Assembly (NCBI GenBank): GCA_015489285.1
Contig: WGAA01000058.1
Span: 1 to 7,343 of the forward strand
Direction: 5' to 3'
Length of the DNA: 7,343 nt
Source of the DNA: Anaerolineae bacterium
GTDB lineage: Bacteria > Chloroflexota > Anaerolineae > JAADDB01
Shown: positions 1 to 6,339 of the stretch, in pieces
Layout of the letters: each line of letters starts with the position of its first letter
How positions within the stretch are numbered: position 1 is the stretch's first letter
The notes under the pieces: generated by a model
Database searches by the model: none
What the model was told of the DNA's origin: nothing
The model's input: only the letters and a program-made list of their open reading frames with translations
Made by a program: the position numbers and the translations under genes

Positions 1-2
1 AC

Positions 3-590
3 GAAGCCCACATGGCCGGATCCCACCTCCTGGACGAAGCCACCGGCGAATACAACATCCCCTACGTGCGCAAACACATCCCGGGGCGCAAAATCGTCGT
101 CCTGGGATTCGTCTACCGGGACCAGGGGCTCATCGTCGCCCCGGGCAACCCCAAGAACATCCGCACCCTGGAAGACCTCACCCGAGAAGACGTCCAATTC
201 GTCAACCGACAGCGGGGCGCGGGGACCCGAGTCCTTCTGGACTACGAACTGAAAAAACGGGGGATCAACCCCCGCCACATCCGGGGATACCGGCGCATCG
301 AATACACCCATCTGGCCGTTGCCGCCGCGGTGAAAAGCGGAGCCGCGGACGTCGGCCTGGGCATCCTGGCCGCGGCCCGAGCCCTCGGGCTGGACTTCAT
401 CCCCCTCTTCCGGGAACGTTACGACCTCATCATTCCCTGGGAATATTACGAAAGCGACATCCTGGCCCCCGTGCTGGACATCCTCCACTCCGACCGGTTT
501 CGGGAGGCCGTAGAAGCCCTGGGCGGATACGACACCAGCATCATGGGAAAGGTCATCGCCGTCATCGAAGGGGAGGACGAGGGGAGGTAA
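3..590 (+). CDS. PBP-superfamily domain protein, C-terminal part (5' end outside window)
   Basis: The frame is open to the left edge: codons for E-A-H precede the first in-window ATG at 12, so this is the C-terminal ~195 residues of a longer protein rather than a complete gene. The sequence resembles the periplasmic-binding-protein-like domain (PBP_like family) that is typically fused behind a DNA-binding helix-turn-helix/excisionase-type domain or a MoeA-type molybdopterin domain. Supporting stretches are HLLDEATGEYN near the start, a VNRQRGAGTR segment about one third in (ligand-loop-like), then AVAAAVKSGAADVGLGI, and a late segment on re-entry of the fold (ILHSDRFREAVEALGGYD). No signal peptide or membrane segment is visible, but the N-terminus is missing. 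Family members are thought to sense a small ligand, often an oxyanion such as molybdate or tungstate; the ligand here is unknown. It ends 4 bases before the next gene, which points to an operon. Confidence 0.8.
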   Translation, partial: EAHMAGSHLLDEATGEYNIPYVRKHIPGRKIVVLGFVYRDQGLIVAPGNPKNIRTLEDLTREDVQFVNRQRGAGTRVLLDYELKKRGINPRHIRGYRRIEYTHLAVAAAVKSGAADVGLGILAAARALGLDFIPLFRERYDLIIPWEYYESDILAPVLDILHSDRFREAVEALGGYDTSIMGKVIAVIEGEDEGR

Positions 591-594
591 ACAG

Positions 595-2208
595 ATGGAA
601 CATCTGGGAGTGGTTACCGGAGGATCCTTCAGCGGCACCCTCAGCGTGCGCCTGGCCCCCCAGGTAGAGACGGAACGCCTGCACATCGGGGATTTCGTCG
701 TCATCGAAGGGCGGGAATACCTGTACTTCAGCATGATCGCCGACCTCCAACTCCACGTCACCGACGGCGACATGATCGCCGATCCCCCCTGGTCCCGGGA
801 CACGCTGACCGCGCGCGCCCTCCGGGGGACGGGGACCTACACGGTCGTCCAGGTCAAGCCCATGCTCATGCTGCCCCGCCAGAGCGACATCTTCATCGAC
901 CCCACCGAACGGGTCCGGCCCGTGCGCACCATTCCCGGCCACTTCTCCGCCCTGCGCGCGGCCACGGACGACGACTTCCGCCTCGTCTTCGGCGAAGACA
1001 CCGGGGAAGGCCCCCTGTTCAGCATCGGCACCCCCCTCACCTCCGACATCCCCGTCGCCCTGGACCTGCGGCGCTTCATGGAACGCTCCAACGGCATCTT
1101 CGGACAATCGGGGACGGGGAAATCCTTCCTCGCCCGTCTCCTCCTCTGCGGCATCATCCACCGGGACGTGGGCGTCAACCTCATCTTCGACATGCACGAC
1201 GAATACGCCTTCGGCAAAGAATCGGAGGAAGGCGTGTGGGTAAAGGGGCTGAAGGAACTCTTCCCCACGCGCATCCAGGTATGGTCCCTGGACGCCAAGA
1301 ACCACAACGCGGACCGGCACGTCCAGATCGGCCTCGACCAGATCGAACCCGAGGACATCCTCCTCCTTGCCGAAGAACTCCGTCTCGCGGAAAAGGCCAA
1401 GATCAGCATCGAACTCCTGGTCGACGAATACCGCGACCAATGGCTGACCGCGTTGATGAACATGAGCGGGGAGGACCTGGAGGACTTTGCCGCGCGCACG
1501 GGGGCCCATCCCGGGTCCGTCGCCGCGCTGCGCCGTGCCCTCATCCAGGTGCGCAACAGGCCCTACGTGGTGGAACAGGCGGACCAGCGGGCCATCGACG
1601 AACTCGTCGCCCTGCTGGACCGGGGGACCCACATCATCCTCCACTTCCCCTCCAACACCACCCCGCTGGACCACATGCTGGTGGCCAACATCATCACCCG
1701 GCGGGTGCGGGCCGTCTACCAGAAAAAGGTGGAACGGTACCAGGAGACCCGGGATGCCGCCCATCGGCCGCGGCCCCTGATGATCACCATCGAAGAAGCC
1801 CACAAATTCCTCAGCCCCCAGGTCGCCCGGCAGACCATCTTTGGGACCATCGCCCGGGAGATGCGCAAATACTACGTCACCCTCCTCGTCATCGACCAGC
1901 GCCCCAGCGGGATCGACAGGGAAGTCCTCTCCCAGCTGGGGACGCGAGTCACGGGCAAACTGAGCGAGGAAGCGGACATCGAGGCCGTGCTCACCGGCGT
2001 GGGGAACCGGGCCGCGGTGCGGGGGGCCCTGGAAAGCCTGGAGACGAAAAAACAGGTCCTCATCCTGGGGCACGCGGTCCCCATGCCCCTCCTCCTCCGC
2101 ACCCGCGAGTACAACGAGGACTTCTACAGGTCGCTCCAAACCCCGACGAAAGGCCGTACCGGGCCCGTGGACTTCGACGCGGCCATGTCGGACCTCTTCG
2201 GGGATTGA
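595..2208 (+). CDS. HerA/DUF87-type P-loop ATPase with N-terminal HAS-barrel-like segment
   Basis: 537 residues. The first ~75 residues (EHLGVVTGGSFSGTL..., then GDFVVIEG) resemble the HAS-barrel that precedes HerA-type motors. Walker A is GQSGTGKS at residues 170-177 (K176). A DMHDEY motif at 199-204 matches the D-x-H-G-E-Y signature of HerA/FtsK relatives, with D in place of G. Walker B is LMITIEEAH at 395-403, with E400/E401 in place of the usual D-E. SQLGTRVTGKL at 446-456 matches the sensor/arginine-finger region. HerA proteins are hexameric DNA translocases, often paired with the nuclease NurA in end resection; many bacterial DUF87 relatives have no proven function. No NurA-like gene is visible here. 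The start is supported by a GGGAGG-type ribosome site inside the end of the preceding gene, 4 bases away. Its substrate and link to the neighbouring oxidoreductase are unknown. Confidence 0.9.
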   Translation: MEHLGVVTGGSFSGTLSVRLAPQVETERLHIGDFVVIEGREYLYFSMIADLQLHVTDGDMIADPPWSRDTLTARALRGTGTYTVVQVKPMLMLPRQSDIFIDPTERVRPVRTIPGHFSALRAATDDDFRLVFGEDTGEGPLFSIGTPLTSDIPVALDLRRFMERSNGIFGQSGTGKSFLARLLLCGIIHRDVGVNLIFDMHDEYAFGKESEEGVWVKGLKELFPTRIQVWSLDAKNHNADRHVQIGLDQIEPEDILLLAEELRLAEKAKISIELLVDEYRDQWLTALMNMSGEDLEDFAARTGAHPGSVAALRRALIQVRNRPYVVEQADQRAIDELVALLDRGTHIILHFPSNTTPLDHMLVANIITRRVRAVYQKKVERYQETRDAAHRPRPLMITIEEAHKFLSPQVARQTIFGTIAREMRKYYVTLLVIDQRPSGIDREVLSQLGTRVTGKLSEEADIEAVLTGVGNRAAVRGALESLETKKQVLILGHAVPMPLLLRTREYNEDFYRSLQTPTKGRTGPVDFDAAMSDLFGD

Positions 2209-2223
2209 AGGCGGAGATGGGGA

Positions 2224-3588
2224 ATGCGGGTTCTCATCTGCGGGGCGGGCATCGCCGGCATTAGCGCCGCGTACGCGCTGAGCGTGCGCCACGGGGTTCG
2301 CGACATCCTCCTCGTGGACCCTCGACCGCCTCTGAGCCTGACCAGCGACAAGTCCACAGAAGCCTACCGCAACTGGTGGCCCGGCCCTGACGGGGCCATG
2401 ATCGCGCTCATGAACCGCAGCATCGACCTCATGGAATCCCTGGCCCGGGCCTCGGGCAACCGCTTCCTCCTCAACCGACGGGGCTACGTGTACGCCACCG
2501 CGCGCGAGGACACGGCCCAGGCCCTGATCCGCGCGGCCGAGAACGCGGCTCAATGGGGCGCGGGCCCCGTACGCCTGCACACCTCCTCCCGTGCCCCGGC
2601 CTACCGTCCCTCCCCGCCCGAAGGGTGGGAAAACAGCCCCGACGGCGTGGACATCCTCACCCACCCGGAAGCCATCCGTACCCACTTCCCCTACCTGAAC
2701 CCCGCCACCCGCATGGTCCTCCACGTGCGGCGGGCCGGCTGGCTGAGCGCGCACCAGCTGGGCATGTACATGCTGGAACAGGCGCGCGACGCGGGCGTGC
2801 GGCTTCTCTCCGGGGAGGTCGTGGGGGTGGAGACCCGGGGAGGACGAGTGCACCGGGTTCACGTGCAGAGCGAGCGGGGCCTTAGCGACGTGGTCGTGGA
2901 CGTGTTCGTCAACGCGGCGGGGCCCTTCGTGCAACACGTGGCCCACATGCTGGGTGTTGACATTCCCATCCTGTGGGAACAGCACACCAAACTGGCCTTC
3001 AACGACTACATGGGCATCATCCCGCGCGACGCCCCTCTCCTCATCTGGAGCGACCCCCAGTACATCCCCTGGGAGGAGGAGGAACGGGCCTTCCTGGCCG
3101 AGACGGAGGAGGGCCGGGCGTTGCTGGAGGAATTTCCCCCCGGCGTGCACGCGCGGCCCGAAGGCGCGGGGGAGAGCCCCATCGTCCTCATGCTCTGGGA
3201 CTACCACACCCAACCCGTCCTGCCCCGCTTCCCCCTGGAATTCGACCCCCTGTTCCCCGACATCGTCCTGCGGGGGATGACGACGGCCGTGCCCGCGTTG
3301 CGGGCCTACTGGGACCGGGCCCCCAAGCCCCTCGTGGACGGGGGGTATTACACGAAGACCCGGGAGAACCTCCCCCTCATCGGGCCGTTGCCCGTGGAGG
3401 GGGCCTTCGTCATCGGCGCGCTTTCGGGGTTCGGCATCATGGCCGCGTGCGGGGCCGGTGACCTCCTGGCCGCCCACATCGTAGGGGCTCCCCTCCCCGA
3501 GGACGCGGTGGCCTTCCACCCCGCCCACTATTCCGATCCCCACCTCTACCCTCGCCTCTCCGCCTGGCGGGGGGAATGGCAACTGTGA
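2224..3588 (+). CDS. DAO-family FAD-dependent oxidoreductase
   Basis: 454 residues, the usual size for the family. The N-terminus is a Rossmann dinucleotide-binding fold: GAGIAG at residues 7-12 and an acidic residue D32 at the end of the second strand, as expected for binding the FAD ribose. A KSTEAYRNWW segment follows, where DAO proteins contact the flavin. The C-terminal part carries the typical TRENLPLIGP (residues 379-388) and GALSGFG (398-404) motifs that close the FAD site. Relatives include glycine, sarcosine and dimethylglycine oxidases and D-amino-acid dehydrogenases; they oxidise a C-N bond of an amino acid or N-methylated amine. The exact substrate cannot be read from the sequence. 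No signal peptide is seen, so it is probably cytoplasmic. It starts 15 bases after the ATPase, behind a GCGGAG ribosome site, and appears to be the last gene of the operon. Confidence 0.9.
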   Translation: MRVLICGAGIAGISAAYALSVRHGVRDILLVDPRPPLSLTSDKSTEAYRNWWPGPDGAMIALMNRSIDLMESLARASGNRFLLNRRGYVYATAREDTAQALIRAAENAAQWGAGPVRLHTSSRAPAYRPSPPEGWENSPDGVDILTHPEAIRTHFPYLNPATRMVLHVRRAGWLSAHQLGMYMLEQARDAGVRLLSGEVVGVETRGGRVHRVHVQSERGLSDVVVDVFVNAAGPFVQHVAHMLGVDIPILWEQHTKLAFNDYMGIIPRDAPLLIWSDPQYIPWEEEERAFLAETEEGRALLEEFPPGVHARPEGAGESPIVLMLWDYHTQPVLPRFPLEFDPLFPDIVLRGMTTAVPALRAYWDRAPKPLVDGGYYTKTRENLPLIGPLPVEGAFVIGALSGFGIMAACGAGDLLAAHIVGAPLPEDAVAFHPAHYSDPHLYPRLSAWRGEWQL

Positions 3589-3599
3589 GGATTCCCCCC
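3569..3599 (+). terminator. G6/C6 hairpin over the oxidoreductase stop codon
   Basis: A perfect 9-bp inverted repeat, GGGGGGAAT (3569-3577) and ATTCCCCCC (3591-3599), has a 13-base loop that contains the TGA stop (3586-3588). It could end the transcript or stabilise its 3' end. No T-run follows, so it is not a textbook intrinsic terminator. Confidence 0.45.
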
Positions 3600-3642
3600 T
3601 GTCCCCTGCGGTCTCGCCCTTCGCGCCAAACGTCCGGCTACA

Positions 3643-3655
3643 TTTGCGTAACAAA
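3643..3655. promoter_or_regulatory. Inverted repeat, possible operator copy 1
   Basis: TTTG-CGTAA-CAAA is an imperfect palindrome. It matches the second copy at 3672-3684 in 10 of 13 positions and lies 29 bases upstream of it, start to start. It sits just upstream of the predicted -35 element, a position suited to an activator or repressor site. The binding protein is unknown. Confidence 0.4.
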
Positions 3656-3670
3656 AAAAGTTGTGGCAAA

Positions 3671-3685
3671 ATTTGTCTTACAAAT
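3671..3685. promoter_or_regulatory. Inverted repeat ATTTGT-CTT-ACAAAT, possible operator copy 2
   Basis: A perfect 6-bp inverted repeat with a 3-base spacer overlaps the predicted -35 hexamer. A protein bound here would be expected to block or reposition RNA polymerase. A shorter TTG-TGG-CAA (3661-3669) lies between the two copies. The regulator is not identified. Confidence 0.45.
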
Positions 3686-3701
3686 CGACATCGCGTATAC
3701 C
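3673..3701 (+). promoter_or_regulatory. Predicted sigma-70-type promoter for the response regulator
   Basis: TTGTCT (3673-3678), a 17-base spacer and TATACC (3696-3701) resemble -35 and -10 elements inside the most AT-rich patch of the window. TATACC is repeated directly at 3702-3707, and TTACAA (3678-3683) with an 18-base spacer to the second copy is an equally plausible reading. Transcription from here would give a leader of about 260 bases that includes the large foldback. Confidence 0.45.
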
Positions 3702-3719
3702 TATACCTGTTTGAGTCCG

Positions 3720-3745
3720 GTGGAAATGGGCGGAACCGTGGAAAT
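3720..3745. repeat. Direct repeat GTGGAAAT
   Basis: GTGGAAAT occurs at 3720-3727 and 3738-3745, 18 bases apart start to start. OmpR/PhoB-type regulators bind direct repeats, so autoregulation by the downstream gene is possible, though the spacing is wider than the usual ~11 bases. Confidence 0.35.
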
Positions 3746-3779
3746 TCCGTAGGGCAGTGTACAATGAAGTTATCGGGGG

Positions 3780-3904
3780 AAAGGGATAGGTACCTCCGTC
3801 CACGTACCGGGAGTTCGCCGAGTGTGTGCCGTGTGTTGCCTCCGAAGGCAACACACGAGACGCACTCGGGTTTCCGGGCGTCGGAAGGACGTATCTACTC
3901 CTTT
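3780..3904 (+). ncRNA. 125-base long foldback; candidate structured leader RNA or palindromic element
   Basis: Bases 3780-3841 pair with 3846-3904. The inner stem, 3818-3841 with 3846-3869, has 21 Watson-Crick pairs, one G-U and a 2-base mismatch, closed by a CCGA loop. The middle stem, 3807-3813 with 3871-3877, has five Watson-Crick pairs and two G-U. Four more pairs join 3802-3805 to 3878-3881. The outer stem, 3780-3801 with 3883-3904, has 17 Watson-Crick pairs, two G-U and three mismatches. In total there are about 46 Watson-Crick and 6 G-U pairs. The G-U pairs exist only in the plus-strand transcript; the minus strand would gain only two. This favours a plus-strand RNA in the response-regulator leader. 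It matches no riboswitch class I recognise. A decayed palindromic mobile element remains possible. There is no T-run after it, so it is not a standard terminator. Confidence 0.55.
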
Positions 3905-3973
3905 GTTGGAGCGGGGGAAACGTTCCTAAACCCATCAACAAATTCATGTATGTAGAAAGGGGGAAATGCAACA

Positions 3974-4702
3974 ATGAGCGGAAAGGATTACAAAGTTCTC
4001 ATCGTAGACGACGATCCCTCCCTGTTGCTCATGCTCCGGCAGCAGTTGGAGCAGGCAGGCTACGAGGTCTTCGTCGCGGAAAGTGGCCGGGAGGCCCTGA
4101 AGGTCTTCTTCGACTACAGGCCCGACCTGGTCATCCTGGACACCCGTATGCCCGAGATGGACGGGTACACCCTCATCGAGCGCATCCGTGAGGTCTCCGA
4201 TGTGCCCATCATCGTCCTCAGCGCCTACGGCGAGGAGGAGGATGTGGTCCGCGGCCTGGAGGCCGGAGCGGACGATTACGTCCTCAAGCCCTACCGGTTC
4301 CAGGAGCTTCTGGCCCGCATCCGGGCGCTGCTGCGCCGCTACATGGCCTACAAGCAGGAACCGCCCATCACCTACCAGGACGACTTCCTCACCATCGACC
4401 TCAAGACCCGACGGGTCACCCGCGAGGGTGAAGAGGTCCACCTGACGCCGACCGAGTTCCGCCTCCTCGCGGCTCTGCTGGAGAACGCGGACCAGGTCGT
4501 CAGCAACCGGGAGCTTCTCAACCGGGTCTGGGGCTGGGAGTTCCGCAACGACGTGGATTACCCACGCATCTACATCTGGCACCTGCGCCGGAAGATCGAG
4601 CCCGACCCCAAGCGGCCCACTTACATCCGCACGGAGTACGGCATCGGCTATCGCTTCGTGCCGCAAAACCGCAAGGGGCTCAGCCGGGGATACGTGGAAT
4701 AA
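3974..4702 (+). CDS. OmpR/PhoB-family two-component response regulator
   Basis: 242 residues, the normal length. The receiver domain (about 6-122) has acidic residues D12-D13, phospho-acceptor D56 in ILDTRMPEMDG, switch residue S83, Y102, and K105 in KPY (more often KPF). The DNA-binding winged helix follows (about 132-235), with LTPTEFRLLAAL, ENADQVVSNRELLNRVWG, an IWHLRRKIEPDP recognition-helix region, and a C-terminal hairpin TEYGIGYRF (usually T-x-R-G-x-G-Y). Phosphorylation by a histidine kinase would drive dimerisation and binding to direct-repeat sites. No kinase gene is next to it: the next gene runs in the opposite direction, so it is an orphan in this window. The start ATG lies 10 bases after AAAGGGGG. 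An ATG at 3966 is only 3 bases after that site and stops after three codons. Targets are unknown; a long structured leader precedes it. Confidence 0.95.
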   Translation: MSGKDYKVLIVDDDPSLLLMLRQQLEQAGYEVFVAESGREALKVFFDYRPDLVILDTRMPEMDGYTLIERIREVSDVPIIVLSAYGEEEDVVRGLEAGADDYVLKPYRFQELLARIRALLRRYMAYKQEPPITYQDDFLTIDLKTRRVTREGEEVHLTPTEFRLLAALLENADQVVSNRELLNRVWGWEFRNDVDYPRIYIWHLRRKIEPDPKRPTYIRTEYGIGYRFVPQNRKGLSRGYVE

Positions 4703-4717
4703 CCCGCTCTTGCGCCT

Positions 4718-4754
4718 GAATCCCCTCCTCTCCCCCCGGGGGAGGAGGGGATTC
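4718..4754. terminator. GC-rich hairpin between convergent genes
   Basis: A perfect 13-bp inverted repeat, GAATCCCCTCCTC (4718-4730) and GAGGAGGGGATTC (4742-4754), encloses a C/G-rich centre. It starts 15 bases after the response-regulator stop and overlaps the cmk stop (4753-4755, minus strand), so it can serve both converging transcripts. Neither side has a T-run, as is frequent for terminators in GC-rich genomes. Confidence 0.65.
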
Positions 4755-5466
4755 ACACCTGGGCCTGGACTCCATCCTCGGATGTGAGGTGGGGCCGGAC
4801 GAGCCGCCACACGAGGTGGAGGGACGTGTCCACGTCCAGGCCCGTCGTGTCGACGACGATGGCATCCTCGGGGATGCGCATGGGGGCGGCCCGGCGTTGG
4901 GAATCCCGCCGATCCCGCTCGGCCAGTTCGGCCTGGACTTCGGCCAGGGTGGTGGCCACACCGGCTTGCCGGCGCTGTTCGTATCGGCGGCGGGCCCGCT
5001 CGGCCAGGGACGCGGTGATGAACAGCTTCACATCCGCGTGGGGCAGGACGACCGTGGAAATATCCCGCCCCTCCATGACAACCCCACCTTCCCGCGCCAG
5101 CGCGCGCTGTTTCTCCACCAGGGCAGCCCGCACCCCCGGATATTGGGCTACGACCGAGGACGCGTGGTCCACCTCCGGCCGTCGAATCGCCTCGCTCACA
5201 TCTTCCCCGTCCACCCAGACCCGGTAGCGGACGTGGCCGTCCTGCTCCTCCCGTCGAAAGGTGATGTCCAGGGATTCGGCCAGGGCCTGGAGGGCCGACT
5301 CATCCTCCAGGGAAATGCGGCGGCGAAGGGCTTCCCAGGCTACGGCCCGGTACATGGCACCGGTGTCCACGTAAACGTAGCCCAAACGCTCGGCCAGCCG
5401 CAGGGCAATGGTCCCCTTGCCGCCCGCGGCCGGACCATCGATGGCAATGATGAGACGTCGCTGCAT
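4753..5466 (-). CDS. cmk: Cytidylate kinase (CMP/dCMP kinase)
   Basis: 237 residues, near the usual ~225. It transfers phosphate from ATP to CMP or dCMP in the cytoplasm, feeding CTP and dCTP synthesis. The P-loop is GPAAGGKGT (residues 11-19); the family usually has G at the fourth position and S or A at the fifth, but the GxxxxGK pattern holds. VDTGAMYRA (33-41) is the conserved nucleotide-binding segment with R40. MEGRDISTVVLP and VKLFITAS are the CMP-binding and core-strand motifs; S replaces the usual G in GRDIGT. ERDRRDSQR and the DAIVVDTTGLDVD segment near the C-terminus are typical lid and core elements. The start is 9 bases after the pseudouridine synthase, with a TGAGG ribosome site overlapping that gene's stop codon, so translation is probably coupled. 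An rluB-cmk order is common in bacteria. Confidence 0.96.
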   Translation of the reverse strand: MQRRLIIAIDGPAAGGKGTIALRLAERLGYVYVDTGAMYRAVAWEALRRRISLEDESALQALAESLDITFRREEQDGHVRYRVWVDGEDVSEAIRRPEVDHASSVVAQYPGVRAALVEKQRALAREGGVVMEGRDISTVVLPHADVKLFITASLAERARRRYEQRRQAGVATTLAEVQAELAERDRRDSQRRAAPMRIPEDAIVVDTTGLDVDTSLHLVWRLVRPHLTSEDGVQAQV

Positions 5467-5473
5467 GGGGCAA

Positions 5474-5478
5474 CCTCA
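5474..5478 (-). promoter_or_regulatory. cmk ribosome binding site overlapping the upstream stop codon
   Basis: On the minus strand TGAGG is both the stop codon (TGA) of the pseudouridine synthase gene and the Shine-Dalgarno GAGG of cmk, 7 bases before its ATG. This layout supports the chosen start and translational coupling. Confidence 0.6.
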
Positions 5479-6330
5479 TTTTCGTGGTGTTCGGGAGCGT
5501 GTGCGCCGTTGTTGCTCCTTGAGCGCGCGGGACTGCTCCTGGGCTTCCCGGGCCAATCCCACGCTCTCCAGCAACCGACGTTGTTCCTTGGGCGTCAGCG
5601 GACGCCATTCCCCGGGTCCCAACCGTCCCAGGCGCAGGGGCCCTAATCCCACCCGGATGAGGCGGATGACCGGATGGCCCACGGCCTTGAGCATCCGCCG
5701 GACCTGGTGTTTCTTCCCCTCGTGGATGATCACCCGCAGCCAAGAAAATCCCTTGGGGGATTCCTTGCGCAGCGCGGGGACCCCCGCGTCCAACACCTCC
5801 TGGGGGGTGCGGCGCCCGAGGACCGTCACCTGGGCCGGTTGAGTCCGGCCTTCCTCCAGCACAATCCCCCGTTCCAGGGCCCGGAGCTCCTTGCTCGTCG
5901 GGGTGCCGATGACCAGGGCCAGGTACTCCTTGGCGTGCCCGTACCGGGGATGGGTCAACCGCTCGGCCAGGGTGCCGTCATCGGTGAGGAGGATGAGGCC
6001 CTCCGAGTCCGCGTCCAGTCGGCCGACGGGGAAGAGACGGCGGTCGCTCTGCACGAGGTCCAGGACCGTTGTCCGGTGGAGGGGGTCGGAGGTGGTGGAG
6101 AGGACGCCGCGGGGTTTGTGCAGGATGATGTACTCGTGGGCCTTGGGCGGGCGAATGACCTCCCCGTCCACCTCGATGACATCCTGCTCCGGGTCGACTT
6201 TCACCCCCAGCTCCCGGACGACCTGTCCGTTGACGCGGACCCGTCCGGCCCGGATGAGTTCCTCCGCTTTACGGCGCGAGGCAATGCCCGCGGCGGCAAT
6301 GACTTTCTGCAACCGTACTTTTTCGCCCAT
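5476..6330 (-). CDS. rluB: Pseudouridine synthase, RsuA/RluB family, with S4 domain and basic tail
   Basis: 284 residues. The N-terminus (about 5-50) is an S4 RNA-binding domain: RLQKVIAAAGIASRRKAEELI followed by GRVRVNGQ. The catalytic domain follows, with HKPRGVLST (71-79) and GRLDADSEGL (103-112) holding the catalytic aspartate D106. The motif GKKHQVRRML is the family's conserved late motif, and LGPGEWRPLTPKE marks the domain end. Such enzymes convert a uridine in 23S rRNA (RluB) or 16S rRNA (RsuA) to pseudouridine; the length and the cmk neighbour favour RluB. The last ~30 residues are a charged tail rich in R, K, Q and E, not needed for catalysis in shorter relatives. The gene lies 9 bases after the lipoprotein gene; AGGGAG is very close to its ATG. 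A second family member begins beyond the right edge, so the paralogues may divide the rRNA targets. Confidence 0.92.
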   Translation of the reverse strand: MGEKVRLQKVIAAAGIASRRKAEELIRAGRVRVNGQVVRELGVKVDPEQDVIEVDGEVIRPPKAHEYIILHKPRGVLSTTSDPLHRTTVLDLVQSDRRLFPVGRLDADSEGLILLTDDGTLAERLTHPRYGHAKEYLALVIGTPTSKELRALERGIVLEEGRTQPAQVTVLGRRTPQEVLDAGVPALRKESPKGFSWLRVIIHEGKKHQVRRMLKAVGHPVIRLIRVGLGPLRLGRLGPGEWRPLTPKEQRRLLESVGLAREAQEQSRALKEQQRRTRSRTPRK

Positions 6331-6339
6331 GAGCTCCCT

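Larger units (their letters stand above)
3589..3973. other. 385-base intergenic region ahead of the response regulator
   Basis: No protein gene is supported here. The composition shifts from the GC-rich coding norm to AT-rich between about 3640 and 3710, where a promoter and two inverted repeats sit. Then come an 8-base direct repeat, a weak second -10-like hexamer TACAAT (3760-3765, no convincing -35), the 125-base foldback, a smaller TTTGTTG/CAACAAA pairing (3902-3908 with 3936-3942), and the ribosome site. The TTTG strand of the smaller pairing shares bases 3902-3904 with the large foldback, so the two cannot both be complete at once. Confidence 0.8.

Noticed and set aside
562..3669. Minus-strand open frame of more than 1,000 codons
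   Set aside because: It lies opposite two well-identified plus-strand genes (the ATPase and the oxidoreductase). In GC-rich genes the antisense frame lacks stops by codon bias, and the predicted peptide is low-complexity (G, H, V, P, D, E-rich) with no recognisable domain.
3760..3765. TACAAT as the main promoter of the response regulator
   Set aside because: No reasonable -35 hexamer occurs 15-19 bases upstream; the TTGTCT/TATACC pair further left is a better candidate, though TACAAT cannot be excluded as a second start.
3818..3869. Inner stem of the foldback as a simple intrinsic terminator
   Set aside because: It is not followed by a T-run, lies inside a longer foldback, and stands over 200 bases after the preceding gene but before the gene it would silence.
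3644..3974. Overlapping small open frames on both strands in the intergenic region, with similar peptides (RVLP-x-x-ATH-x-THS)
   Set aside because: The similarity is caused by the 125-base palindrome being read from either side, not by coding. No ribosome site or coding bias supports them.
3966..3977. Three-codon frame ATG CAA CAA TGA overlapping the response-regulator start
   Set aside because: The ATG is only about 2 bases after the G-run of the ribosome site, too close for efficient initiation, and such short frames arise by chance.
3944..4810. Minus-strand frame opposite the response regulator
   Set aside because: It is antisense to a gene with complete receiver and winged-helix domains, and shows no domain of its own.
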